Positions 1 to 9,672 are shown, counted from the stretch's first letter. The stretch: DNA of 64,000 nt from Paludibacteraceae bacterium (GCA_024401535.1 JAKSKX010000013.1:1-64000), one strand, 5' to 3'. Translations and numbers: made by a program. Notes: generated by a model not told the origin, from the sequence alone.

Positions 1-2
1 AA

Positions 3-1244
3 ATGAAAAGAGTCGTAATTACAGGTATGGGCGTTATTTCGCCTATCGGTAACAACATAGACGCATATTGGGAGAGTTTGACTAAGGGTGTTTGTGGTAT
101 TGGTGCTATCACTCAGTATGAAACAGGAGACCACCCAGTTAAGCTTGCTGCTGAAGTTAAGGATTTTAAGGCTGAGGATTTTGGTGTAGATAAGGGTATG
201 GCTCGTAAGTCTGACCGTTTTGCTCAGTTCGCTCTTGCGGCTGCTAACCAGGCAATTTCTGATTCTGGTTTGGTGAGCGGTGAGAACATCGCTGCAGATC
301 GTTTCGGAACATATATCGGTTCCGGTATTGGTGGTATGCATGTGTTTACTGCAGAGTGCGAGAAACTTATCAACGAGGGTATGAATCGTATTTCTCCTCT
401 ATTTATCCCAATGCTTATCGCTAACATGGCATCTGGACAGGTTGCTATCGCTCACCATCTAGAGGGCCCATGTATTCCAGTCGTAACAGCTTGCGCAACT
501 TCTACTCATGCAGTTGGTGAGGCTTTCCACGCTATCAAGCACGGTTATGCAGACGCAATCGTTGCCGGCGGTAGTGAGGCTGCTATCAATCCTCTTGCTA
601 TCGGTGGTTTTGCTAACTCTAAGGCGCTATCAAAGGCTACAGATCCTAACGAGGCTTCTCTTCCATTTGACAAGCGTCGTGCCGGATTCGTAATGGGTGA
701 GGGTTGTGGAATCCTTATTCTTGAGGAGTATGAGCATGCTAAGGCTCGTGGCGCTAAGATTTATGCAGAGGTTACAGGTTACGGTAATACTTGCGATGCA
801 TATCACTATACAGCTCCAAAGCCAGACGGAGTTCCTGCAAGCAAGGCTATTAAGCTAGCTCTTGAGGAGTCTAATTTCGATGCTGCTAAGGATTGCCTAT
901 ATATCAATGCTCATGGAACAGGAACACCGCTTAACGATAAGGGTGAGACTGCTGCGTTCAAGCTAGCTCTAGGGGATGAGGCTGCCTGCAAGGCTCACAT
1001 TTCCTCAAGCAAGTCTATGATGGGACATTGTCTTGGTGCTGCAGGCGCATTGGAGTTGATCGTTTCTGCTCTTACTTTGAAGAACGGAATAGTTCCTCCA
1101 ACAATCAACCTTAAGGAGGCTGATCCTGATTGTGATCTTAACTACACTCCAAATGTTGCAGTTAAGGCTGATGTGAATATCGCATTCTCTACTTCACTAG
1201 GTTTCGGTGGACACAACGGTTGCGTTGCATTGAGAAAGATTTAA
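3..1244 (+). CDS. fabF: Beta-ketoacyl-ACP synthase II
   Basis: Condensing enzyme that elongates acyl-ACP with malonyl-ACP in type II fatty acid synthesis, in the cytoplasm. The 413-residue thiolase-fold protein has the full family length. The catalytic triad is visible: Cys164 in TACATSTH, His304 in NAHGTGTPLND and His342 in MMGHCLGAAGA, with Lys337 just before the last. The ATG is two bases from the window edge, so the upstream neighbour (often acpP in Bacteroidales) and the leader are not seen. The gene ends in a clear intrinsic terminator. Identity is certain at family level. FabF rather than FabB is inferred from overall similarity to Bacteroidota FabF. Confidence 0.96.
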   Translation: MKRVVITGMGVISPIGNNIDAYWESLTKGVCGIGAITQYETGDHPVKLAAEVKDFKAEDFGVDKGMARKSDRFAQFALAAANQAISDSGLVSGENIAADRFGTYIGSGIGGMHVFTAECEKLINEGMNRISPLFIPMLIANMASGQVAIAHHLEGPCIPVVTACATSTHAVGEAFHAIKHGYADAIVAGGSEAAINPLAIGGFANSKALSKATDPNEASLPFDKRRAGFVMGEGCGILILEEYEHAKARGAKIYAEVTGYGNTCDAYHYTAPKPDGVPASKAIKLALEESNFDAAKDCLYINAHGTGTPLNDKGETAAFKLALGDEAACKAHISSSKSMMGHCLGAAGALELIVSALTLKNGIVPPTINLKEADPDCDLNYTPNVAVKADVNIAFSTSLGFGGHNGCVALRKI

Positions 1245-1265
1245 TTTTGTTAAGTTAGATAGAGT

Positions 1266-1295
1266 GGGCAGGCTTAGGCTTGCCCTTCTTTTTTT
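1266..1295 (+). terminator. Intrinsic terminator of fabF
   Basis: Inverted repeat GGGCAGGC (1266-1273) and GCTTGCCC (1278-1285) with a TTAG loop and one G-U pair, followed by a T-rich tract at 1286-1295. Confidence 0.85.
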
Positions 1296-1309
1296 ATATA
1301 TCAATAGTT

Positions 1310-2134
1310 ATGAGATTTTTAGTGTCTATATTGTCGTTGTTGCTATGTTCTGTTTCTTTTGCTGCTGATATAGTTGGAACTTGGAATGTTCGTAACCTTA
1401 GCGAGAGTATGTTGGAAGTAAGCGTTTTGGAAGATTTCTATAATATGTTCGCAGATGAATATGCCTCGAGTGAGTACAAAGCAGACCTTCTTTTTGGTGT
1501 CTTGGGAACAGCAAAGAAAGTTCAGTTTAAGTCTAATGGTAAATTCTATGTTAATGATTCTGTATATGGTACTTATACCTTTAAGAATGACGAATTGATC
1601 TTGAAAAGAGACAAGAAACAAGTAGATGCCTTCGAAAAGAGTATAAAGAAAACATTAGAGCAGAAGAATAAGCCGTTTGATCCAGAAGACAAAGAACTAT
1701 TCGCAGTAGATAGTCTGTTGATTTCCTTTTCTAAAGAAGGAAACAAGGCTTTGGTTGAGTATAATATGTCATTGGACGAACTTAAATTTTTAACTTTCAG
1801 TGTAGTTTTTGTAATAGATAAAGAAGGAACAAAAGGTGCTTCTGAGAACTTGAATGCAGGTAAGAGTGTAGAAGGTCGTTGGAATATGTCTTTATTAGGA
1901 ATGGTTACTTATACCTATGAATTCAAAAAGGACGGTGTTTTAGAAATAGAGCAGTTTGATTTATTGGACTCACCTTCTAAGAAATATTCTGGCAAGTATT
2001 CAATAGACGGAAATAACATTACATATATGTCTGATAAAAATGTAAATCCGAAAACCGGAGAGTTTTATGTAGGTAAAAATGGCTTAATAGTGTGCAATTC
2101 AGAGGGTATGATATCTATTTGCCTTTGGCGATAA
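1310..2134 (+). CDS. Secreted protein with two lipocalin-like repeats, function unknown
   Basis: A 274-residue protein with an N-terminal signal peptide (charged MRF, hydrophobic stretch, cleavage near SFAAD at about residues 17-20). It carries two copies of a lipocalin-like pattern: a GTW motif at about 23-25 and a GRW motif at about 189-191. Each is followed by FK-x-G/D-x-L and Y-x-G-x-Y-x-I/F strands, typical of small beta-barrels that test a residual value (GxW ... FxxDG ... GxYxxxxxxL). I place the start at the ATG at 1310. A TTG-initiated extension upstream to 1280 would begin inside the fabF terminator and spoil the signal peptide. It is followed by a strong terminator. No ligand or function can be assigned. 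Confidence 0.75.
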   Translation: MRFLVSILSLLLCSVSFAADIVGTWNVRNLSESMLEVSVLEDFYNMFADEYASSEYKADLLFGVLGTAKKVQFKSNGKFYVNDSVYGTYTFKNDELILKRDKKQVDAFEKSIKKTLEQKNKPFDPEDKELFAVDSLLISFSKEGNKALVEYNMSLDELKFLTFSVVFVIDKEGTKGASENLNAGKSVEGRWNMSLLGMVTYTYEFKKDGVLEIEQFDLLDSPSKKYSGKYSIDGNNITYMSDKNVNPKTGEFYVGKNGLIVCNSEGMISICLWR

Positions 2135-2157
2135 ATAGTCTTTTACAAGCAAAATTT

Positions 2158-2201
2158 AAGGAGGATGTATCGTAGGGATACATCCTCCTTTGTTTTGTTT
2201 T
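2158..2201 (+). terminator. Terminator between converging genes
   Basis: Perfect 14-bp stem (2158-2171 with 2177-2190) and a five-base loop, followed on the plus strand by TGTTTTGTTTTC. The minus-strand side also runs into a short T-rich stretch, so it may stop dnaB transcription as well. Confidence 0.85.
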
Positions 2202-2207
2202 CTTGCT

Positions 2208-3764
2208 TTAGAATGGTGCGCTGGTGTCGTTTGTGCTCAAATCGTTAGGCGTTACTTGCGCAGTGTCTGTTCCGTCTGTATAGCCTGGATTAAGTTCCAT
2301 AGAGATAGATTGACCGCTATCAGCGTAGTTCATTTCCCCTCCAATGCTAATTTCGTTAGGATTGTAGTTTGCAAACTTAGTCTGCGAACCGATGAATCGT
2401 AGCATTATATCACCTGTCGCTCCGTTTCGGTGCTTGGCAATGATTATTTCTGCTAGGCCTTCTGATTTAGTTGCTCCATCGCTCATATATTCCATTTTGT
2501 AATATTCCGGACGATGTATGAACAACACCATATCGGCATCCTGCTCAATCGCTCCTGACTCACGCAAGTCTGACAGTTGTGGGCGCTTGTCTTTGTCTCG
2601 GCTTTCGACACCACGATTCAACTGTGACAGAGCGATAATCGGTATTTGTAATTCCTTGGCAAGCTGTTTTAGTGAACGTGAGATTGTACTTACTTCCTGC
2701 TCACGGCTTCCGAATCCCATACCACTTGCGTTCATCAGCTGAAGGTAGTCGATGATGATTATCTCCACACCATGGTCTCTGCATAGTTTACGTGCCTTCG
2801 TTGCAAACTCGAATACAGAAAGGCTTGGTGTGTCGTCTAGGTATATCGGCTGTTCCTCTATTAGGCGTACACCCTGCTGAACTCTCTTGAACTCAGAGGG
2901 GGAAAGCTGTCCTTTCTTAATCTTTTCGCTTGAAAGTTCAGTGACATTGACAAGCAGACGGTTGTAAAGCTGAAGGTTACTCATCTCCAGAGAGAATACG
3001 GCAACAGGACTCTTTGCCTCTCCGATATTGCGAGCCATAGACAGCACGAAAGCAGTCTTACCCATCGCAGGACGTGCTGCAATGATGATAAGGTCTGACT
3101 TTTGCCATCCGTTAGTTTTCTTGTCGAGCTCGGTGAAACCGCTTGGAACACCACCGATTCCCTCTGGACTGTTCATTGCAAGTTCTATAGTTTCCAGTGC
3201 CATAGAACCTACTTCTCCCACATGCTGGAAGTCTTTTTTCAAGTTGTTCTTAGAGATTTCAAATAGGCTTCCCTCAGCTTCCTGCATTAGCAAATCTACA
3301 TCTTCTTCCTGTGCGTATGCCTTCTTCTGAATGCCTTGGCAGAATGTGATAAGCTGGCGAGCAAGAGCCTTCTCTGCGATGATTTTAGCATGCTCGTAAA
3401 CATGTACGGTAGAGATTACTTTTTGAGTCAGACCGCTCAGCGTAGGGGCTCCTCCTATCTCTTCAAAGTTACCGTCCTTTTTAAGCTGCTCCATTACAGT
3501 AACCAAGTCAATAGGCTCCTGTTTCATTGCAAGAGCAGATACTGCCGCAAATATCTTTCCGTTTTTAGGTACATAGAAAGACTCTGGTTTAAGCTGGCTC
3601 CCGATTTCAGAGAAAGCGTTTTTCTCTACCATAAGGGCGCCAAGTACTGATTCCTCAAGCTCTGGTACTTGAGGAGGTAGTTGGCCGTCTAGCGCAAGCA
3701 CAGTCTCTTCCTCTGTCTTGCGTTTCTTGTAATTGGTTTTCTTGCTTTTTGTTAATACATCCAT
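2208..3764 (-). CDS. dnaB: Replicative DNA helicase
   Basis: Hexameric 5'-3' helicase that unwinds DNA at the replication fork and recruits primase. The 518 residues contain an N-terminal DnaB domain (about 35-140, starting PELEESVLGALM) and a RecA-like DnaB_C domain (from about 205). The Walker A motif is ARPAMGKT at 230-237. IIIIDYLQLM (Walker B) and the LSQLNRGVESR / LSDLRESGAIEQDAD motifs follow. A Lys/Arg-rich N-terminus and a polar 60-residue C-terminal tail extend the core. It lies 18 bp downstream of folC on the same strand, at the end of the leftward block. No intein is present. Confidence 0.97.
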   Translation of the reverse strand: MDVLTKSKKTNYKKRKTEEETVLALDGQLPPQVPELEESVLGALMVEKNAFSEIGSQLKPESFYVPKNGKIFAAVSALAMKQEPIDLVTVMEQLKKDGNFEEIGGAPTLSGLTQKVISTVHVYEHAKIIAEKALARQLITFCQGIQKKAYAQEEDVDLLMQEAEGSLFEISKNNLKKDFQHVGEVGSMALETIELAMNSPEGIGGVPSGFTELDKKTNGWQKSDLIIIAARPAMGKTAFVLSMARNIGEAKSPVAVFSLEMSNLQLYNRLLVNVTELSSEKIKKGQLSPSEFKRVQQGVRLIEEQPIYLDDTPSLSVFEFATKARKLCRDHGVEIIIIDYLQLMNASGMGFGSREQEVSTISRSLKQLAKELQIPIIALSQLNRGVESRDKDKRPQLSDLRESGAIEQDADMVLFIHRPEYYKMEYMSDGATKSEGLAEIIIAKHRNGATGDIMLRFIGSQTKFANYNPNEISIGGEMNYADSGQSISMELNPGYTDGTDTAQVTPNDLSTNDTSAPF

Positions 3765-3782
3765 AAAATAGATTTTTTCAAA

Positions 3783-5093
3783 TTATACTATTTCAGCAAC
3801 CACATACGAACTTCCACCGACAAAGATCATGTCGTTATCGTCTGCATCTTTCTTTGCTGCTTCCAGTGCCTCTGCAACGGTGTGATATGTGTTTCCTAGC
3901 AGGCCGTATGGAGCGGCTTTCTCCTTGACGATGTCTTCAGGCATAGCTCTGTCTATGGATGCGCGAGTGAAGTAATACACTGCGTCTGTAGGAAGAAGCG
4001 GCATTACATGATCCACATCCTTGTCGCTGACCATTCCGAAAACAATTCTTAATGTTTTCTTGTCTTTGCGGACTTTCTTTATTTGGTTTGTAACGAGAGT
4101 CAGACCACCCACATTATGACCTGTGTCGCAGACAATGAAAGGCTTGTGTTGAAGTATTTGCCATCTGCCCATCAAATGGGTTTGCTCGACAGTTTTTTCT
4201 ATGCCTTCCTTAACTTGTTCGTCCGTTATGCTGTAGCCCAAGCTTTGCAAGGTTCTCAAGGCAGTGACAACGGTACACATGTTGAACTTTTGGCACTCTC
4301 CAAGCAGAGGAGTACGTATAGTGCCAAAATCCTTGATATCCAGCCTGTACGAATTAGTTCTGTATTCCTGATAGATAGTTCCGTTCTCAACGGACTGATT
4401 ACCAACGCCTAAAATAAAGGTATCTTCGGCAAATCTAATCGGAGCAGAAACTGATTCCGCTTTCTGCTTGAATATGTTCTTGATTTCACCTTCTGCTTCA
4501 CCGATAACAACGGGAGTGTTGCGCTTGATGATTCCCGCCTTTTCTACTGCAATTTTTTCGAGAGTGTCTCCAAGTATTGCTACATGGTCGAAAGAAATGT
4601 TGGTTATTACACTAAGGTCAGGGGAAATGATGTTTGTAGAGTCAAGCCTGCCTCCCAGACCGACCTCTATCACAGCGACATCTACTTTTTCCTTCGCAAA
4701 GTATTCGAATGCCATTCCTACGCAGACTTCAAAGAAAGAAGGGTAGATTACGTCAAAAATTTGTTTGTTCCTTTCTACGAATTCAATTACACACTGTTCG
4801 GGAATAACCTCTCCGTTTACACGTATTCTTTCGCGGAAATCACGGAGGTGCGGACTTGTGAACAAACCAACCTTATAGCCTGCGGACTGAAGCACGCTTG
4901 CCAGAGTGTGGGACACCGAACCTTTACCGTTTGTGCCGCCCACATGGATGGTCTTGAATTTGTTTTGAGGATTGCCGAGATGTTCAGCAAATGCCAGTAT
5001 TCCCTCCAAACCTTCCTTATAGGCAGATGTTCCGACAACTTGAAACATCGGCATTCTTTTGTATATGTAGTCTAAAGTTTCGCTGTAATTCAT
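3783..5093 (-). CDS. folC: Bifunctional folylpolyglutamate synthase/dihydrofolate synthase
   Basis: Mur-ligase-family enzyme that adds L-glutamate to dihydropteroate and extends the polyglutamate tail of folates using ATP, in the cytoplasm. The 436 residues match family length. The P-loop HVGGTNGKGSVSH lies at about 50-62, the FTSPHLRDFRERI signature at about 78-90, and the GLGGRLDSTNI motif is in the middle domain. The C-terminal domain contains CDTGHNVGG. The gene sits between the MMPL fusion (31 bp upstream) and dnaB (18 bp downstream) and is probably co-transcribed with them. Confidence 0.95.
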   Translation of the reverse strand: MNYSETLDYIYKRMPMFQVVGTSAYKEGLEGILAFAEHLGNPQNKFKTIHVGGTNGKGSVSHTLASVLQSAGYKVGLFTSPHLRDFRERIRVNGEVIPEQCVIEFVERNKQIFDVIYPSFFEVCVGMAFEYFAKEKVDVAVIEVGLGGRLDSTNIISPDLSVITNISFDHVAILGDTLEKIAVEKAGIIKRNTPVVIGEAEGEIKNIFKQKAESVSAPIRFAEDTFILGVGNQSVENGTIYQEYRTNSYRLDIKDFGTIRTPLLGECQKFNMCTVVTALRTLQSLGYSITDEQVKEGIEKTVEQTHLMGRWQILQHKPFIVCDTGHNVGGLTLVTNQIKKVRKDKKTLRIVFGMVSDKDVDHVMPLLPTDAVYYFTRASIDRAMPEDIVKEKAAPYGLLGNTYHTVAEALEAAKKDADDNDMIFVGGSSYVVAEIV

Positions 5094-5124
5094 GATGTTT
5101 TCTTTTGTTTTGCAAAATTAGTTC

Positions 5125-8100
5125 TTAGTTTTGTTCCATGTCATTAGTTCCTGCACTACTTTTTAACATTCTTTCAACACAATAAAGAACATTTGATGTT
5201 TCGTCTTCAGATTTGACTACTCTCAAGTTCAAGTTGTACGGAGAAATTATTCTTTCTATGTCATTTACTGAGAAGAAGAAAAGGTTCTCGTTTGTCTTGT
5301 TGAATCCAAGCAACCATGATGTTGAAAACCATTCTGAAAGACGTGTAAGTTTATGGTGTTTCTTGTCCTCCGAGTTTGCGTCTCGGATAATAATCTTGCC
5401 GTTTTCTGGCATTTTTTCTATTATGTTCTTGATTAGAGTCTCCTGTTCCTCACGGCTGATGTAGTGAAGCATGTCGCTGATGATGTAAGTGTCAGCTTGA
5501 GGCAGGTCATATTCCACAACATTCTGGCAGACAAAGTCAACATTTTTTCCTATGAAGCAGTGTCTGGCCACCTCTATCTTGTCAGCGTCATAATCGACAG
5601 CTGTTATTTTTGTGCCAGGTTTGAGTTCTGACAGCAGCATGGAAACATATCCGTATCCACAGCCTAAGTCAAGTATTGTAGAGTCTTTGCCTATCAGTGA
5701 TATTATCGGAGCATAGCACTTCTCGAACTTCAGCTTTATCTTTGTGTAGTGCTCAAGTACAGGGCCTTTGTAGATAAAGTTTTGTGTCAGGATATGCTCA
5801 TAGTATGGGTTGTCCAAAGTTGCGATCCTCTTTTTCTCGAGTTCGTATTCGTTCCTTATTGTCTGCTCGCTGTCAAGCATGGCTCTACGTGGAAGAATAT
5901 CCTCGAACTCCTTTCGAGGAAGAATCTTCATTGATATGGTCGCCCGATGAGTGTAAAGCAGGTCGTTGCGGTTGAGTGCCTGATAGTGGCCTGCAAAAAT
6001 AATCTGTACCAAGTCAAGCCTCAACGCTTTGGCAATGTGGTAGGCTCCAGACTTGAACTTGTCTATTTCTCCGTCTGCGCTTCGGTGTCCTTCCGGAAAT
6101 ACACATATCGAATAGCCATTGTCAACAAGTTCCTTTAGTTTTGGCGTAGTCTTGTCAAGGTTGTCGTCACTGCAGAAGAATCCAGATAAGTGTAGCAGCA
6201 AGCCGTAAAGCGGAGAGTTCCAGTTGCTCTTTTTGGCCATGATTACAACCTTTGGTGTAAGGGTTAGTATTCTTACGATGTCGAGAACCGACTGGTGGTT
6301 GGCGACTATCATTGCCGGTTTCTTGAAGTCTTCGTTGCTAGGATTGCTGTCCTCTATCTTGAATCTGCCACTGCCGATTGCTACGACGCATCTGCATGCA
6401 CCACAAATCATGTAGTGAAGGAAATTTGTCTTGTATATTCGTGGTATAGGCAGTATTTGTATTAGCAGAGCGATGATGCTGAGAGCGATTCCCATTATGC
6501 CGAATGTGCCCAGCAGAACAGTTGTCCACAGTATGCTTGAGATTGTGAACGGAGGCAGATTTTTCTTTGTACGGTTTGTTACAAAATGCTTGAACAGGAA
6601 TGGCTGGACTGTATATGCAATGACAACTACGGCAATCATTCCTATCAGGCTGCTCTGTGCCACACTTTTCATGCTTGGGTGCCCGGCGAATATAAGAGCT
6701 CCCATTCCCACGATACTGACGAATGCAGAGAAGAATATAGCAGTCTTGTGTGCTGACAGCATCTTCTTTCCGTTCTTGTATTCCTCTATAAGTCCATCAG
6801 TGATAAATATGCTGAAATCGTCTCCGATACCGAATATGAATGTTGACAGAATTACCGACACTATATTGAACTTGATGTCGAAGATGTGCATAAAACAAAG
6901 GATGATAAGATAGCTCATAGCCATTGGAAGGAAGCTAAGCAACGCAGTTTCTATACATCCGTAATTGATCAAGAGTGCGAAGAACACTATGAACGAACTG
7001 ATGAACAGAACGAAATAGAAGTCGTCCTTTACACTCTCCATATAGTTGCTTATGAAGTGCGGTTTGTCAAGAATTACGACATTCTCGTCATCCTTGAACA
7101 AGTCATAGACCTCGTTTTTGTTGTTTGCGTTCAACTCAATGTTGGATATGGCCATGTCAAGGTCTCCACAAGAAGGAATCCAGTCTTTAAGTCCGTTTAC
7201 CGGAGTCTCGTTTCTGTCTGTCTGCTTGTAGCTGTTTATGTTTGCGAAAAACTCGTCGAAGGAATTTTCAGGAAGCCCGACTTTTCTGCACTCGGCCTTG
7301 AACTTGTTGCGTGTGCTTGAAGTCTTGGATTCTGTCCAGTAGTTGTTCCATTCCAACAAGGCAAGCGACTGGGAATCGTTCCCTCCGAGCAGCAGAGGAA
7401 AATATGAATGCCTGTAGATTATGCTGTCCTGCTCAAGTTTTGAGAGCTTTTGGTTCATTGCCCTGTAAGTGGCGAGCAGTGCGTCATTGTCTTTGGGTGC
7501 TGTTGCAACGAAGTATATGCTCGCAGTTCCGTCCTTTGATGTGACTGACTTTGTAAGTCTTTTTTCTGCCTTGTCGAAATTTTCTGGGTGGTAGCATAGC
7601 TCCTCCATGTCTGCGTTGAACTCGCTTTCGTTTGCCCACCATAGTCCAAGCAAAGAAACAGTGACTATGCACGCAATAAGAATCTTGCTGTTTTCAAAAT
7701 GATAGTCGCTTATTTTCTCAACCCAGCGGTACAGTCTTGTCGGATTGCTCTCTCCATTGACATTCATCATGTGAGGCAGAATTACAAGACAGAACAATGA
7801 CGCTCCCACGATTGTGAGAGAAGCCAAATAGCCGAAGTCCTGAAGCAGAGATGATGATGTGAAAGTCAGACTGTAGAAAGCTCCTATCGTTGTGAAACTG
7901 CCTACAGTTAGTGGAGAAGCCATCTCTCCGATCAACTGTCTGATGTCCTTGCAGTGTTCACCATGACATATCACGTGGATGGAATAGCTCAAAACTACAC
8001 CGACTATTGCAGATGATGCACCTATTGCGATTAGTGAAATGCTATCTTTGAACGTGCCGATAATGCCCAAGGCAAACAGAATTCCGAACAAACCAGGAAG

Positions 8101-8976
8101 GAGAATCAGAAACACAGCCTTTTTGCTGCGGAATGCAAACAGTATTGTGACAAGAATGACTCCGAGCGCTATGTACAATGTGCTGTTCAGGTCTTTTTGC
8201 ACCTGCCAGCTGTTGTATGCGGCTACGCATGGACCTCCGAAATAGTCTATCTCTACGCCAGAGAATTTCGAGATTGAATTTTCGACTACTTTTACAATCT
8301 CCTTGTTGGCAGCTATGTGGCTTGCCGGGTACTTAGGGTTGATGAAGATCAGGGCGGTAGTGTCCTCCCTCATGAACAGGTGGTTGTTATAGAAGCAGTA
8401 TTCGTCGGAAATCTGCATGTTCTTCATCTGCATAAGGATAGGGGCGGAAAGGCCTAGCGGATCTTTGAAGTTGAAGTCTGCTGTAAAAGTTCCAAGCGGG
8501 GAGTATAGCGCTTCGTATGTCTGTCTAACCCTTTTTTCGATTGCTGAGTCCGTAGTCAAGGAGTCGAGTTCTCTGACTTTGTCTGTGCCGATAAGTTGCG
8601 GAAGGTTGGCTCTTACAAAATCCACTACTTTTTCACTCTCGTCACCAGAACTTGTGTAGTATATGCTTTCTGCGTATTCCTCTTGGTTGAGGCTGAGCAG
8701 TCCGTACAGGCTGTCCGCAATGCCGCAAAGTTGTTCTATGCTGAGAGTGTCGTTCCTGTGAATCATAATGATTACCTTGTCCTTCACTTTCAGGTTAGAG
8801 AACACTTCTGTTCGTTTGTCCTCTCCGTTGTGAGGAATGATGCTCATTATGTCTTCGTCGATGTTAATTCTCGACGCAGAAAAAATAAGCAAGGCCCCTA
8901 TAATGGCGGAAAGGAAGATGAGCAGAGCTCTTCTTCCCTTGAAAAAATCAAATATTTTAAGAAATATCTTATCCAC
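5125..8976 (-). CDS. Fusion protein: MMPL/RND lipid transporter + PlsC-type acyltransferase + SAM methyltransferase
   Basis: A 1283-residue inner-membrane fusion. Residues 1-800 form an MMPL/RND transporter in two halves. TM1 is near 17-34, large soluble domains lie at about 40-260 and 450-650, and TM clusters lie at 265-400 and 655-800; GIGDDFSIF near 716-724 is the usual second-half motif. Residues about 880-1030 are an acyltransferase with NHQSVLD (894-899, HX4D) and FPEGHRS (960-966). Residues about 1085-1265 are a Rossmann methyltransferase with LDLGCGYGY (1102-1110). Related exporter/acyltransferase proteins occur in aryl-polyene and flexirubin-type lipid clusters, but no other genes of such a cluster are adjacent. 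The start is GTG at 8976; no ATG lies nearby. It sits between lrp and folC. A role in acylating, methylating and exporting a lipid is inferred. Confidence 0.85.
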   Translation of the reverse strand: MDKIFLKIFDFFKGRRALLIFLSAIIGALLIFSASRINIDEDIMSIIPHNGEDKRTEVFSNLKVKDKVIIMIHRNDTLSIEQLCGIADSLYGLLSLNQEEYAESIYYTSSGDESEKVVDFVRANLPQLIGTDKVRELDSLTTDSAIEKRVRQTYEALYSPLGTFTADFNFKDPLGLSAPILMQMKNMQISDEYCFYNNHLFMREDTTALIFINPKYPASHIAANKEIVKVVENSISKFSGVEIDYFGGPCVAAYNSWQVQKDLNSTLYIALGVILVTILFAFRSKKAVFLILLPGLFGILFALGIIGTFKDSISLIAIGASSAIVGVVLSYSIHVICHGEHCKDIRQLIGEMASPLTVGSFTTIGAFYSLTFTSSSLLQDFGYLASLTIVGASLFCLVILPHMMNVNGESNPTRLYRWVEKISDYHFENSKILIACIVTVSLLGLWWANESEFNADMEELCYHPENFDKAEKRLTKSVTSKDGTASIYFVATAPKDNDALLATYRAMNQKLSKLEQDSIIYRHSYFPLLLGGNDSQSLALLEWNNYWTESKTSSTRNKFKAECRKVGLPENSFDEFFANINSYKQTDRNETPVNGLKDWIPSCGDLDMAISNIELNANNKNEVYDLFKDDENVVILDKPHFISNYMESVKDDFYFVLFISSFIVFFALLINYGCIETALLSFLPMAMSYLIILCFMHIFDIKFNIVSVILSTFIFGIGDDFSIFITDGLIEEYKNGKKMLSAHKTAIFFSAFVSIVGMGALIFAGHPSMKSVAQSSLIGMIAVVVIAYTVQPFLFKHFVTNRTKKNLPPFTISSILWTTVLLGTFGIMGIALSIIALLIQILPIPRIYKTNFLHYMICGACRCVVAIGSGRFKIEDSNPSNEDFKKPAMIVANHQSVLDIVRILTLTPKVVIMAKKSNWNSPLYGLLLHLSGFFCSDDNLDKTTPKLKELVDNGYSICVFPEGHRSADGEIDKFKSGAYHIAKALRLDLVQIIFAGHYQALNRNDLLYTHRATISMKILPRKEFEDILPRRAMLDSEQTIRNEYELEKKRIATLDNPYYEHILTQNFIYKGPVLEHYTKIKLKFEKCYAPIISLIGKDSTILDLGCGYGYVSMLLSELKPGTKITAVDYDADKIEVARHCFIGKNVDFVCQNVVEYDLPQADTYIISDMLHYISREEQETLIKNIIEKMPENGKIIIRDANSEDKKHHKLTRLSEWFSTSWLLGFNKTNENLFFFSVNDIERIISPYNLNLRVVKSEDETSNVLYCVERMLKSSAGTNDMEQN

Positions 8977-9004
8977 CTAAGTGCCTTGAACTCTAAATTG
9001 CGTG

Positions 9005-9514
9005 TTAGTCTTTGCTGTCAGGGTCGTCCAAGTCCGTATCGTCCGATGCAATATCGCTGATAGGAATTTGTCGCTTGAATGCCTCGTTCAAAGAAATTAT
9101 TGTCTCTGTACTCGAAATTCCCTTTATAGCCTGAAGTTTTTCGTGAATCAGGCTGAGGAACTCTCTGTTGTTTTTCGCATATATTTTTACAAACATTGCG
9201 TACTCTCCTGTAGTGTAGTGGCACTCAACAACTTCTGGTATCTTGTAAAGCTCGTTTACAACGTCCTGGAAGTCGTTTGCGTCTCTTAGGAAAATACCCA
9301 TGTATGCACAAGTGTTGTATCCAATTTTGCAGGCGTCGAATACATATTCTGTGCCTTTGATAACACCGAGGTCGTTAAGTCTCTGTATTCTCTGGTGGAT
9401 TGCCGCACCGGACACATTGCACTCGCGGGCTACCTCAAGAAAAGGTATTCTCGCATTCTCGGCGATGAGTTTCAGTATCTTCTCATCTAGTTTGTCTAAT
9501 TGTTTCTGTCCCAT
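9005..9514 (-). CDS. Lrp/AsnC family transcriptional regulator
   Basis: A 169-residue regulator with an N-terminal winged helix-turn-helix (about 8-60: LDKLDEKILKLIAENARIPF, then VARECNVSGAAIHQRIQRL) and a C-terminal RAM/ACT-like ligand domain (about 70-150). Such proteins sense amino acids and bind DNA as oligomers. The polar Asp-rich tail DDTDLDDPDSKD is a short extension. It is first in the leftward block, 28 bp before the MMPL fusion. The effector and targets are not evident. Confidence 0.92.
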   Translation of the reverse strand: MGQKQLDKLDEKILKLIAENARIPFLEVARECNVSGAAIHQRIQRLNDLGVIKGTEYVFDACKIGYNTCAYMGIFLRDANDFQDVVNELYKIPEVVECHYTTGEYAMFVKIYAKNNREFLSLIHEKLQAIKGISSTETIISLNEAFKRQIPISDIASDDTDLDDPDSKD

Positions 9515-9664
9515 GTTCGTGTGTGATTAAAATATATTCGATCTTAGTTTACCCGTAGCTTTCCTTTGTGTCATAGCTTAAAATACATTTGGATTTTATA
9601 TTCGCCCGTATGTTCAACTTCTTCCCAAAACTGAGAGCTTTGTATGAAAAGGGTATTTATTGTG

Positions 9665-9672
9665 CAAAGGTA
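9665..9672 (-). promoter_or_regulatory. Probable -7 element of the lrp block
   Basis: Minus-strand TACCTTTG matches the Bacteroidota -7 consensus TAnnTTTG. No good -33 TTTG is seen at the normal distance. It would give a 5' leader of about 140 nt before lrp. The rest of 9515-9837 shows no gene. Confidence 0.45.

Noticed and set aside
1280-1309. TTG-started extension of the lipocalin-like gene
   Set aside because: It lies in the fabF terminator and would bury the signal peptide; the ATG at 1310 is better.
8417-9060. Long open frames on the plus strand opposite the MMPL fusion
   Set aside because: They are antisense to strongly conserved domains, show no family features and have no promoter; shadows of the real gene.
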